A DNA stretch of 64,000 nt from Aquabacterium sp. (lineage in GTDB: Bacteria; Pseudomonadota; Gammaproteobacteria; Burkholderiales; Burkholderiaceae_C). The notes below the pieces were generated by a model that saw only the letters and a list, made by a program, of their open reading frames with translations, was not told the DNA's origin and ran no database searches. The number at the start of each line of letters is the position of its first letter. Position 1 is the first letter of the stretch. The position numbers and the translations under genes are program-made. Location: positions 62,001 to 126,000 of the forward strand of contig NZ_JAUSAR010000196.1 of NCBI RefSeq assembly GCF_030652515.1, given 5' to 3'. Of this stretch, positions 9,880 to 18,253 are shown piece by piece.

Positions 9880-11013
9880 ATGTTCATGTCCAGAACCTGG
9901 TGGGCGGTCTGCCTGCTTGTCGGCGCAGGCCTGATCGCGTTGACGATGCCTTGGTCGCCGCGTCTCCAGGCGGCGCCCGCGCCCAAGTCGGCACCCAGCG
10001 TGCCCGTGAGGGTCGCGCAGGTTGTGCAGCAGGATGTGCCGCTGGAGTTGCGGATGATCGGCCATGTGCAGTCCTTGCACCAGGTGCTGGTGCGGCCCCA
10101 GATCGAAGGCGTGCTCACTGAAGTTCGCTTCACCGAAGGCCAACGCGTGGCCCGGGGCGATGTGCTGGCCAGGCTGGATGACCGCGCTCTGAAAGCCCAA
10201 TTGGCCCAGGCCGAAGCCGAACTGACGCGCCTGCAGTCGCAGCTCCAGTTGGCCAGTGCCGACCTGAAGCGCTATGAAGGCCTGGCCGCGCAGTCGGCCG
10301 TTCCGGTGCAGCAACGTGATCAGCAGGCGGCGGCGGTGGTGCAGTTGCAGTCTCAGATCCGCGCCCAGGAAGCCGCCTTGAGCGCCGCCCGCGTGCAGTT
10401 GTCTTTCACCACCATCACCTCTCCGGTGTCCGGGCGGGTGGGTTTGCGTGCGGTGGATGTCGGCAACCTTGTGCGGCCCAGCGACGCGGCGGGCTTGGTC
10501 ACCGTGGTCCAGACCCAGCCCATGGCCATCGTGTTCTCGGCCCCCCAAACCCGCCTGGTCGATGTTCGTGAAGCCTTGAAGGTCAAAGGCGGCGCCACCG
10601 TGCGCGTGTCCGACCGCGAACGCGGCACGGCCCTGGCCCAAGGCCGACTGCTGACGGCCGACAACGTGGTCGATGCTGGCAACGGTTCCCTGCGTTTGAA
10701 AGCCCAGGTGCCCAACGCGGCCGAGAACCTTTGGCCCGGCCAGTTCGTGGCGGTGACCCTGGTGACCGGCCAAATGCCGCAAGCCCTGGTGGTGCCTGCC
10801 AATGCGGTGCAGCGCGGGCTCAAGGGCAGCTTCGTGTGGCGGGTGACGGGCGACAAAGCCGACATGGTGCCCGTGTCGGTGCGTTGGCAGAACGATGAAC
10901 GCGCCGTGCTGGCCACCGGGGCCATCAAGCCGGGTGACCGGGTGGTGGTGGACGGGCAGTCGCGCCTCAAACCCGCCCAAGCCGTGCGCGTGCTCGATGG
11001 CGCGAAGGGCTGA
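9880..11013 (+). CDS. RND efflux periplasmic adaptor (membrane fusion protein)
   Basis: Periplasmic adaptor linking an RND pump to an outer-membrane channel; 377 residues of the HlyD/MdtA-AcrA family. An N-terminal membrane anchor or signal (residues 8-30) is followed by the lipoyl half-motif (VRPQIEGVLTEVRFTEGQRV), an alpha hairpin rich in Ala/Gln/Leu (about 105-165), the second lipoyl half (TTITSPVSGRVGLRAVDVGN), and a beta-barrel and membrane-proximal region. Start ATG 9880 follows GGAAAG; a second ATG is two codons on. The pump gene follows after 3 nt. No outer-membrane factor gene is adjacent, so a TolC-type partner must be encoded elsewhere. Confidence 0.93.
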   Translation: MFMSRTWWAVCLLVGAGLIALTMPWSPRLQAAPAPKSAPSVPVRVAQVVQQDVPLELRMIGHVQSLHQVLVRPQIEGVLTEVRFTEGQRVARGDVLARLDDRALKAQLAQAEAELTRLQSQLQLASADLKRYEGLAAQSAVPVQQRDQQAAAVVQLQSQIRAQEAALSAARVQLSFTTITSPVSGRVGLRAVDVGNLVRPSDAAGLVTVVQTQPMAIVFSAPQTRLVDVREALKVKGGATVRVSDRERGTALAQGRLLTADNVVDAGNGSLRLKAQVPNAAENLWPGQFVAVTLVTGQMPQALVVPANAVQRGLKGSFVWRVTGDKADMVPVSVRWQNDERAVLATGAIKPGDRVVVDGQSRLKPAQAVRVLDGAKG

Positions 11014-11016
11014 CGC

Positions 11017-14000
11017 ATGTCTGGCACCCCTCAGCCCCAGGATGCTCAATCCCGAGTCAACATCTCAGCGTGGTTCATCGACCACCCTGTGGCCACCACG
11101 CTGCTGACCCTGGCCCTGGTGCTGCTGGGCCTCTTTGCCTTCCCCAAGCTGCCGGTGGCGCCGCTGCCGCAGGCCGAGTTCCCCACGATCCAGATCTCGG
11201 CGCGGCTGCCCGGTGCCAGCCCTGACACCATGGCCGCGGCCGTGGCCACGCCACTGGAAGTCGAGCTCAGCGGCATCGCCGGCATCACCCAGATGACGTC
11301 CACCAGCTCCCTGGGCGCCACCAGCATCACGCTGCAGTTCACGCTCGACAAGGACATCACCGCCGCCGCGCAGGAAGTGCAGTCCGCGCTCAACGCGGTG
11401 GCTGGCCGCCTGCCGTCCGACATGCCCTCGCAGCCCACCTGGCGCAAGGTGAACCCGGCCGACAGCCCGATCCTGGTGCTGAGCGTCAACTCCGATGTGC
11501 TGTCGACCACTGAGTTGAGCGACCTGACCGAGACGGTGCTCACGCGCCAGATCAGCCAGATCCAGGGCGTCTCAGACGTGGGCATCACCGGTCAGCAAAA
11601 GCCGGCCATCCGCATCCAGGCCTCGCCTGCGCAACTGGCCGCCCAGGGGCTCACGCTGGCCGACATCCGCGCCGCCGTGCAGAAAGCCAACGTCAACCAG
11701 CCCAAAGGCTCGTTGGTGGGCGCCGAGCGCAACGCCACCTTGGCCACCAATGACCAGCTCTTCAAGTCCAAGGATTACGCCGACGTGGTGGTGACCGACC
11801 GCGACGGCGTGCCCGTGCGCATCGGTGACCTGGCCAAGGTGATCGAGGGCGCCGAGAACGACTATGTGAAAGCTTGGCAGAACGGCCGTGAGGGCCTGAG
11901 CATCATCGTGCGCCGCCAACCGGATGCCAACATCGTGGACACGGTCGATCGCGTGCTGGCCGCCTTGCCGCGCTTGCAAGAGCGCCTGCCCGCCAGCGTC
12001 GAGGTCAGCGTGCTCAATGACCGCACCCGCACCATCCGTTCCTCGCTGCACGAGGTCGAGATCACCCTGGGCCTGACCGTGGTGCTGGTGGTGGTCGTGA
12101 TGGGTTTGTTCCTGCGCCAGGTGTCGGCCACCATCATCGTGACGGCCGTGCTGGGCGTGGCTCTGGTGGCCACCATCGCGGGCATGTACGCGCTGGGTTT
12201 CAGCCTGAACAACCTGACCTTGGTGGCCCTGATCATCGCGGTGGGTTTCGTGGTCGATGACGCCATCGTGGTGGTCGAGAACATCCACCGGCATCTGGAA
12301 GCCGGTGAGCCCATGCGCGAGGCTGCCCTCAAAGGCTCGGCCGAGATCGGCTTCACGGTGATGTCCATCAGCATCTCGCTGATCGCGGCTTTCATTCCCC
12401 TGCTGTTCATGGGGGGCGTGGTGGGCCGGCTGTTCAGCGAGTTCGCCGTCACCGTCACGGTGGCCATCCTGGTATCGGTGGTGGCTTCGCTCACCTTGGC
12501 GCCGATGATGGCCTCGCGTTTCATGAAAAGCGCCCCCGCTCACCATGACGACAATTGGCTGAGCCGCTTCATTGCGGGCTATGGCCGCAGCGTGGGCTGG
12601 GCGCTGGACCACCCTCGCACCATGCTCACGGCCTTCTTCGCCACCTTGGCCGTGGCGGTGGCCGCCTACGTGGGCGTGCCCAAGGGCTTCTTCCCGCTGC
12701 AGGACACGGCCTTTGTGCTGGGCACCACCCAGGGGGCGCAGGATCTGTCGTTCGATGAGATGGAAGCCAAGCACCAGGCCTTGGCCGCCATCGTGGCCAA
12801 GGATCCAGCGGTGCAGGGCTTTGCTCACTCGGTGGGGGCCACCGGTGGCAGCTCCAACCTGTCCAGCGGGCGCTTCTGGATCGTGCTGAAAGACCGCGGC
12901 GACCGCGACGTGTCGGCCGAAGGACTGATCGACCGCCTGCGCCCGCAATTCAACCAGGTGCCGGGCATGGCGCTCTACCTGCGCTCGGCCCAGGACATCA
13001 ACCTGGGAACAGGTCCTGCCCGCACCCAGTACCAGTACGCCCTGCAAAGCAATGACAGCGACGAGCTGGCCACCTGGGCCGACCGGCTCACCGAGCGCCT
13101 GGGCCGCCTGCCGCAGTTCCGCGATGTGTCGAATGACTTGCAATTGGGCGCTGGCGTGGCCCGCCTCACCATCGACCGCGCCGCAGCGGCCCGCCATGGC
13201 CTGAGCGTGGACGACATCAACCAGTTGCTCTACAACGCCTACGGCCAGCGCCAGATCAGCGAGGTGCAGACCGAGGTGACCCAATACCAGGTGGTGCTCG
13301 AGATCGATCCGGCTTTGCGCGGCCGGGCGGACAGCCTGGACTGGCTCTACCTGCGCTCCACCAAGACGGGCCAGATGGTGCCTCTGGCCGAGGTGGCGCG
13401 TGCCGAGCCGCTGGACAACGGCCCGCTCACCATTGCCCACAACGGCATGTCGCCCGCGGTGAACCTGTCCTTCAACCTGGCGCCCGGCGTGTCGCTGGGC
13501 GAGGCCGTGCAATTGATGACGCAGGCGCGCACCGAGCTGAACGTGCCCGCCCGCGTGGCCGGGCGCTTTCAGGGGGCGGCCCAGGCTTTTCAGGATTCGC
13601 TGGCCTCGCAGCCCTACCTGATCCTGGCCGCCGTGCTGGCCGTCTACATCATCCTCGGCGTGCTTTACGAGAGCTTCGTGCACCCGCTCACGATCTTGTC
13701 GACCTTGCCCTCGGCCGGCCTGGGGGCGGTGGCCCTGTTGTGGCTCAGCGGCATGGATTTCTCGGTGATGGCGCTGATCGGCCTGGTGCTGCTGATCGGC
13801 ATCGTCAAGAAGAACGGCATCCTGCTGGTTGACTTTGCGCTGCAGGCCCAGCGCGAGCGGGGGCTGTCACCGCGCGAGGCCATCCACGAGGCCTGCCTGG
13901 CGCGCTTTCGGCCCATTGTGATGACCACGATCGCAGCCTTGCTGGCGGCCATCCCGCTCATGTTGGGCCTGGGCACGGGCGCCGAATTGCGCCAGCCACT

Positions 14001-14130
14001 GGGCTTCGCGGTGGTGGGTGGATTGCTGGTCAGCCAGGTGCTCACGCTGTATTCGACACCGGTGGTGTACGTGGCGCTGGACCGGCTTTTCCACCGGCGG
14101 CCAGCGCCTGCAGCCTTGCAGACCCCCTGA
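11017..14130 (+). CDS. RND multidrug efflux pump, MdtB/MdtC-like
   Basis: Inner-membrane proton/drug antiporter of the HAE-1 RND family, 1037 residues. It opens with AWFIDHPVATTLLTLALVLLGLFAFPKLPVAPLPQ-type sequence (TM1), has a large periplasmic loop, then a TM cluster with GFVVDDAIVVVENIHRHLE (TM4, the two Asp of proton relay), a second periplasmic loop, and GIVKKNGILLVDFAL (TM10 region, conserved Lys). The opening and the VVDDAIVVVENI motif resemble MdtB/MdtC rather than AcrB. The substrate is unknown: detergents, bile salts and some drugs are typical for MdtABC. It is co-transcribed with the adaptor; only one pump subunit is present, unlike E. coli mdtBC. Confidence 0.94.
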   Translation: MSGTPQPQDAQSRVNISAWFIDHPVATTLLTLALVLLGLFAFPKLPVAPLPQAEFPTIQISARLPGASPDTMAAAVATPLEVELSGIAGITQMTSTSSLGATSITLQFTLDKDITAAAQEVQSALNAVAGRLPSDMPSQPTWRKVNPADSPILVLSVNSDVLSTTELSDLTETVLTRQISQIQGVSDVGITGQQKPAIRIQASPAQLAAQGLTLADIRAAVQKANVNQPKGSLVGAERNATLATNDQLFKSKDYADVVVTDRDGVPVRIGDLAKVIEGAENDYVKAWQNGREGLSIIVRRQPDANIVDTVDRVLAALPRLQERLPASVEVSVLNDRTRTIRSSLHEVEITLGLTVVLVVVVMGLFLRQVSATIIVTAVLGVALVATIAGMYALGFSLNNLTLVALIIAVGFVVDDAIVVVENIHRHLEAGEPMREAALKGSAEIGFTVMSISISLIAAFIPLLFMGGVVGRLFSEFAVTVTVAILVSVVASLTLAPMMASRFMKSAPAHHDDNWLSRFIAGYGRSVGWALDHPRTMLTAFFATLAVAVAAYVGVPKGFFPLQDTAFVLGTTQGAQDLSFDEMEAKHQALAAIVAKDPAVQGFAHSVGATGGSSNLSSGRFWIVLKDRGDRDVSAEGLIDRLRPQFNQVPGMALYLRSAQDINLGTGPARTQYQYALQSNDSDELATWADRLTERLGRLPQFRDVSNDLQLGAGVARLTIDRAAAARHGLSVDDINQLLYNAYGQRQISEVQTEVTQYQVVLEIDPALRGRADSLDWLYLRSTKTGQMVPLAEVARAEPLDNGPLTIAHNGMSPAVNLSFNLAPGVSLGEAVQLMTQARTELNVPARVAGRFQGAAQAFQDSLASQPYLILAAVLAVYIILGVLYESFVHPLTILSTLPSAGLGAVALLWLSGMDFSVMALIGLVLLIGIVKKNGILLVDFALQAQRERGLSPREAIHEACLARFRPIVMTTIAALLAAIPLMLGLGTGAELRQPLGFAVVGGLLVSQVLTLYSTPVVYVALDRLFHRRPAPAALQTP

Positions 14131-14169
14131 ACATGGGGGTGGATGCAAAATAAATCACGCTTTTGCATC
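14122..14169 (+). repeat. Two tandem inverted repeats after the RND operon
   Basis: ACCCCC/GGGGGT (14122-14127 and 14135-14140) surrounds the pump stop codon with a 7-nt loop. It is followed by GATGCAAAA/TTTTGCATC (14142-14150 and 14161-14169), a perfect 9-bp repeat with a 10-nt AT-rich spacer. The second could end the RND transcript or serve as an operator for the DUF4394 gene 90 nt on. Neither has a clean 3' T-tract. Confidence 0.45.
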
Positions 14170-14258
14170 TGTTTGGCGTCCTCCTGGCCAGTACCTGGGC
14201 CAGTCCGATATTCCACAACGTCGGCTGGCCTTTGCAACACAGCTAGGAGTGAATCATC

Positions 14259-15191
14259 ATGAAATTGAAATCAAAGCTGACGGCGTCGGCTGCGGTGTTC
14301 CTGTCGTCTGCCTTCATCGGGCAGGGGGCGCTGGCCGAATCCATGCTGGCCCTGACCTCGGACCAAAAGCTGCTCACCTTCGACACGTCCGCGCCGTCCT
14401 TGGGCAGCCTGACCACCATCTCCGGCCTCATTGGCAACGATCGCTTGCGCGCGATTGACATGCGGCCAACGACGGGCATCGTCTATGCCCTGGGCATCAA
14501 CAACAACCTCTACACCTTGAACGCGGGCACCGGCGTCGCCAGTCTGGTCACCTCGCTCACGGCCGATGCCACCGACACCAGCGACACCTTCACCGGCCTG
14601 CGTGGCACCGCCTTCGGGTTCGACTTCAACCCGGTGGCCGACCTCAGCGGCGCACCTTCGCTGCGCGTGGTCAGCAATGCCTCCGAGAACCTGCGCATCG
14701 CCGTCAGCGGCCCCAACGCTGGCAAGGTGATCACCGACAACACGATCCGTGGCGGCACGCTGCAGATCGTGGGCTCGGCCTACACCAACAACGACACCAA
14801 CCCGGCCACGGGCACCGCGCTCTTCGGCATTGATGCGGCGTCCGACAGCCTGTATCAACAGGGCCTGCCCACCAGCGGCATCCAAACGCTGATCGGCTCG
14901 CTGGGCGTGAACACCAGCGCGGTGGCCGGCTTTGACATCACGGCATCGGGCAAGGCCTTTGCCGCGCTGACCAACGGCGACACGGGCGAAACCGGCCTGT
15001 ACTCGATCTCGCTGACGCCCGGTGCCAACCTGGCCACCTGGATCGGTGAGTTCGGCGTGGCGGGCGCGCCGGTGAGTTCCATCATCGGACTGACCTCTGT
15101 GTCACCCGTGCCGGAACCCTCGGCCTGGGCCCTGACGCTGGCGGGCCTGGCGCTGGTACCGATGGTCATGCGCCGTCGTCGCCAAGCCTGA
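14259..15191 (+). CDS. DUF4394 protein with PEP-CTERM sorting signal
   Basis: Exported protein of 310 residues and unknown function. Signal peptide about 1-26 ending GALAES. The body looks like a DUF4394 beta-propeller-like domain (LTFDTSAPSLGSLTTISGL, GNDRLRAIDMRPTTGIVYALG, AFGFDFNPVADLSG). The C-terminus is a PEP-CTERM tripartite signal: VPEPSAWAL, a hydrophobic stretch, then MRRRRQA. PEP-CTERM proteins are processed by EpsH-type exosortases and are tied to exopolysaccharide/biofilm in Gram-negatives; no exosortase gene is in this window. Start ATG 14259 follows AGGAG. It has its own upstream region and no operon partner. Confidence 0.85.
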   Translation: MKLKSKLTASAAVFLSSAFIGQGALAESMLALTSDQKLLTFDTSAPSLGSLTTISGLIGNDRLRAIDMRPTTGIVYALGINNNLYTLNAGTGVASLVTSLTADATDTSDTFTGLRGTAFGFDFNPVADLSGAPSLRVVSNASENLRIAVSGPNAGKVITDNTIRGGTLQIVGSAYTNNDTNPATGTALFGIDAASDSLYQQGLPTSGIQTLIGSLGVNTSAVAGFDITASGKAFAALTNGDTGETGLYSISLTPGANLATWIGEFGVAGAPVSSIIGLTSVSPVPEPSAWALTLAGLALVPMVMRRRRQA

Positions 15192-15234
15192 TGCCGCTCT
15201 GATCTAATGGCGGGCTACCCCTTGGTGGCCCGCC

Positions 15235-16197
15235 TTGAAACTTGACGCCCGAACCCTGCTGCTGCTGACCCTGCCGCCCATCATGTGGGCGGGCAACGCC
15301 GTGGTGGGGCGGCTGCTGGTGGGGCTCATGCCCCCGGTGCAGATGAACACCGTGCGCTGGGCGCTGGTGGCCGTGCTGATGGCCCCCATGGCCTGGAAGG
15401 TCTGGCAGCGGCCCGGCGAAGTACGTGCCCGCTGGCGCTACCTGGCCTTGATCGGCGCCTTGGGCGTGGGCACCTACAACTCATTGCAGTACCTGGCGCT
15501 GCAAACCTCCACGCCTTTGAACGTCACGCTGATTGGCGCGAGCATCCCGGTGTGGATGATGCTGGTGGGCGCGGTGTTCTTTGGCCAGCCCGTCAGTGGC
15601 CGCCAGTGGGGTGGTGCAGCCCTGTCCACAGTCGGGGTGGTGCTGGTCATTGCGCAAGGCCAGTGGCGCACCTTGCTGCAGGTGCAGCTGGTGCCGGGTG
15701 ACTTGTTGATGCTGCTGGCCAGCCTGGCCTGGGCCTTCTACAGCTGGCTGCTGGCCAAACCCCCTCTGTCCATGGTGGCGCCGCAAAGGCCAAGCTGGGC
15801 TTGGGCCGAGTTCCTGTGGTTGCAAGTGTTGTTTGGCCTGGTCTGGGCGGTGCTGTGCAGCGGGCTGGAGTGGGCCGTGCCCACGGCCTCGCCACCTGTC
15901 CCAGTGGCGTCGGCCATCGAGGCGATCAATGCCTGGCCACCCATGCTGAGGCTGGCCGTTGGCCTGGCGTTCGTGGCCTTGGGCCCATCGATCGTGGCCT
16001 ATCGGTGCTGGGGCCTGGGCGTGCAAGCCGTGGGGCCCACCCTGGCGGCTTTCTTCATCAACCTCACGCCGATCTTCGCCGCCGTGTGGGCGGCTGTTCT
16101 GCTGGGGCAACACCCTCGCTGGTATCACCCTTGCGCGTTGCTGCTCATCGTGGCGGGCATCGCGTTGTCGTCATCAAGGCGAGCTGTGCCTCAGTGA
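15235..16197 (+). CDS. EamA/DMT-family transporter
   Basis: Ten-TM drug/metabolite transporter of 320 residues made of two EamA repeats (about 7-140 and 160-310). Typical family pieces are LPPIMWAGNAVVGRLLVG at the start and SIVAYRCWGLGVQAVGPT followed by INLTPIFAAVWAAVLLGQ in the second repeat. The substrate cannot be predicted. The only start giving a complete first TM is TTG at 15235; the next ATG (residue 17) would cut the first helix. The 3' end overlaps the converging rhomboid gene by 7 nt. Confidence 0.85.
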   Translation: MKLDARTLLLLTLPPIMWAGNAVVGRLLVGLMPPVQMNTVRWALVAVLMAPMAWKVWQRPGEVRARWRYLALIGALGVGTYNSLQYLALQTSTPLNVTLIGASIPVWMMLVGAVFFGQPVSGRQWGGAALSTVGVVLVIAQGQWRTLLQVQLVPGDLLMLLASLAWAFYSWLLAKPPLSMVAPQRPSWAWAEFLWLQVLFGLVWAVLCSGLEWAVPTASPPVPVASAIEAINAWPPMLRLAVGLAFVALGPSIVAYRCWGLGVQAVGPTLAAFFINLTPIFAAVWAAVLLGQHPRWYHPCALLLIVAGIALSSSRRAVPQ

Positions 16198-16805
16198 GTG
16201 CGCCCACCACGGCGCTTGGGCGGAAAGGGCGGTTGGCCGCGCCAGTAGCGGATCATCAGCCAGCCACCCAGCATGCCGCCCAGGTGGGCAAAGTGGGCCA
16301 CCCCGGCCTGCGTGCCGGTCACGCCAAACAGCAATTCCAGGCCACCAAAAATGGCCACGAAGTACTTGGCCTTCATCGGGATGGGCGGGATCAAAGGCAC
16401 GATGATGCGGTTGGGGAACATCATCCCGAAGGCCAGCAGCAGGCCGAACAAGCCGCCTGAGATGCCCACCGTGGGGTTCATCGAGCCGTTCAGCTGCGAC
16501 ACCAGCAACTGACACAAGGCCGCCGTGAAGATGCTGGCCAACATGAAGTGGCTGTAGCGCTTGGGGCCCCAGACGCGCTCCAGTTCAGCGCCGAACATCC
16601 AGATGCCCATCATGTTGAAGAACAGGTGCGTGAACGAGCCATGCATGAGGCCGTAGGTGAGCACCTGCCAGGGGTAGAACTGGGACGACTCCAGCGGCCA
16701 CAGGGCCAGCCAGTAGGACAAAACCTGCCCAAGGGCTTCGTCAATGCAAAACAGCGCAACGTTGATGAGCAACAGCGCCTGGGTGATCGGTGGCAGAGGA
16801 GGCAT
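16191..16805 (-). CDS. Rhomboid-family intramembrane serine protease
   Basis: Six-TM intramembrane protease of about 204 residues. Catalytic Ser lies in GISGGLFGLLLAFG and the catalytic His in VAHFAHLGGMLGGWLM, with the L1-loop WR-type region and HLFFNMMGIWMFG (HxxxN) also present, so the enzyme should be active. Start MPPLPPITQALLLINV at 16805 fits most relatives. A start at 16844 (MMGICSAPTF, preceded by AAGGGG) would add 13 residues and has the better ribosome site. It converges on the EamA transporter. Its substrate is unknown. Confidence 0.9.
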   Translation of the reverse strand: MPPLPPITQALLLINVALFCIDEALGQVLSYWLALWPLESSQFYPWQVLTYGLMHGSFTHLFFNMMGIWMFGAELERVWGPKRYSHFMLASIFTAALCQLLVSQLNGSMNPTVGISGGLFGLLLAFGMMFPNRIIVPLIPPIPMKAKYFVAIFGGLELLFGVTGTQAGVAHFAHLGGMLGGWLMIRYWRGQPPFPPKRRGGRTH

Positions 16806-16932
16806 GCGGTCACGAAAGGTGGGGGCTGAACAGATCCCCATCATAGAGCCCCTTGAACAACCTCATTCGCCTTGATTGATCGTGGGGGAAGCTTCAATTT
16901 CGGGCTTGTGTCGGCAATCGGTCACAGCATGC

Positions 16933-16948
16933 TGGCACGTAACTCGCT
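16933..16948 (+). promoter_or_regulatory. Candidate sigma-54 promoter for the uracil catabolism operon
   Basis: Reads TGGCACG-TAAC-TCGCT with a C before TGG, matching YTGGCACG-N4-TTGCW at every position but one (T to C in the -12 block). GG and GC are 10 nt apart. The transcript would start near 16960, leaving a leader of about 46 nt before the gene at 17006. It implies RpoN plus an enhancer-binding protein such as NtrC, sensible for a pathway that releases nitrogen from pyrimidines. No clear NtrC site was recognised. Confidence 0.6.
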
Positions 16949-17005
16949 ATGGTTTGAACCAGGCACCGCACATCGACGGCGCCACTACCGCTGGAGACCA
17001 CGACC

Positions 17006-18253
17006 ATGTCCGCCCACATCGTGCTCACGTCGCACCCCGCCCGCCACGGCGGCGGGCCCGGCAGCCCCACCGCCGTCCACTGGGGGGCGCCCACGGCGGC
17101 CGAGCGAGGGCCGCTGGTGGCCAGTGTGGGCAGCCCGGCGCAGCGCAATGTCATCGGCACCCACTCGGGCGCCTATTCGGTTTACCGCGCCCTGGCCGTC
17201 GCTTCGGGGGCCTTGCAGCGCGACCACAAGCCCGATTTCACCAACACGGCGCCGGTTGAAACCATCGGCCCGCACCCCCAGTGGGCAGACCCGCAAAAAA
17301 TCGTGTCGCTGGACCCTTGGGGCCACATGGTCTCGGTGGCCTTTGCCGAGCAGATCGCCGCTGGCATGGATGTGCGGCCCACCATCGCCATCACCAAGGC
17401 CCACATCAACATGCCCGAGCTGGTGGCCTCGATCGCCGCGGGTCGGCTCAAGCCCGATGGCGACATCCTGGCGGCCAATGGCGATGTCAAGGTCACCAAG
17501 GCCGCCATCGACCCGGTCTGGCACCTGCCGGGTTTGGCCGAGCGTTTCGGCATCAAGGAAAGCGCCCTGCGCCGCAACCTGTTCGAGCAAACGGCCGGCA
17601 TGTTCCCCGAGCTGGTCACGCGGCCCGACCTCAAAGTCTTCCTGCCGCCCATTGGTGGCATGACGCTGTACTTCTTCGGCGATGTGGCCAAACTGGGGCA
17701 GGCCTCCACCAAGGTGGCTTGCCGGGTCCACGATGAATGCAATGGCTCGGACGTGTTCGGCTCCGACATCTGCACCTGCCGCCCCTACCTGGCCCACGGC
17801 ATCGAGGTCTGCATCGAGATGGCGCAGCAAGGCGGCGTCGGCCTCGTCATCTACAACCGCAAGGAAGGCCGCGCCCTGGGCGAGGTCACCAAATTCCTGG
17901 TCTACAACGCTCGCAAGCGCCAGGTGGGCGGCGACCGTGCCGAGACCTACTTCGCGCGCACCGAATGCGTGGCCGGCGTGCAAGACATGCGCTTCCAGCA
18001 ATTGATGCCCGATGTGTTCCATTGGCTGGGCATCAAGCGCATCGACCGCTGGGCCTCGATGAGCGACATGAAGCATGGCGCGCTGGTCGAGCAAGGCATC
18101 GAGGTGGTGGAGCGCGTGCCCATCCCTGAAGAGTTGATCCCGGCCGATGCGCAGGTGGAGATGGATGCGAAGAAAGCCGCAGGCTACTTCTCCCACTACA
18201 CGCCGGATGCGACCGAACTGGCCCTGCCCAAGGGGCGCGGGTTGATGGAATGA
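17006..18253 (+). CDS. URC1-type GTP cyclohydrolase II homologue (uracil catabolism)
   Basis: GTP cyclohydrolase II-family protein of 415 residues, about twice the length of RibA, with a roughly 200-residue N-terminal extension. The zinc site HDECNGSDVFGSDICTC (about residues 242-258) has the C-x10-C-x-C spacing of the family, followed by GVGLVIYNRKEGRALG. It is followed by a DUF1688 gene and uracil phosphoribosyltransferase, the set that defines the URC uracil degradation pathway first described in the yeast Lachancea (Saccharomyces) kluyveri. Role in uracil breakdown rather than riboflavin synthesis is therefore inferred from length and neighbours. Its stop overlaps the next start (ATGA). 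A sigma-54-like promoter lies upstream. Confidence 0.88.
   Translation: MSAHIVLTSHPARHGGGPGSPTAVHWGAPTAAERGPLVASVGSPAQRNVIGTHSGAYSVYRALAVASGALQRDHKPDFTNTAPVETIGPHPQWADPQKIVSLDPWGHMVSVAFAEQIAAGMDVRPTIAITKAHINMPELVASIAAGRLKPDGDILAANGDVKVTKAAIDPVWHLPGLAERFGIKESALRRNLFEQTAGMFPELVTRPDLKVFLPPIGGMTLYFFGDVAKLGQASTKVACRVHDECNGSDVFGSDICTCRPYLAHGIEVCIEMAQQGGVGLVIYNRKEGRALGEVTKFLVYNARKRQVGGDRAETYFARTECVAGVQDMRFQQLMPDVFHWLGIKRIDRWASMSDMKHGALVEQGIEVVERVPIPEELIPADAQVEMDAKKAAGYFSHYTPDATELALPKGRGLME

Noticed and set aside
11572-13683. A 703-codon open frame on the minus strand inside the RND pump gene
   Set aside because: It is exactly antisense to a strongly conserved pump gene and its translation is rich in His, Gly, Arg and Gln as expected from GC-rich reverse frames. 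No recognisable domain.
17006-18253. Annotation of the GTP cyclohydrolase II homologue as riboflavin synthesis RibA
   Set aside because: It is twice the usual length, lies in an operon with DUF1688 and upp, and no other riboflavin synthesis gene is adjacent.
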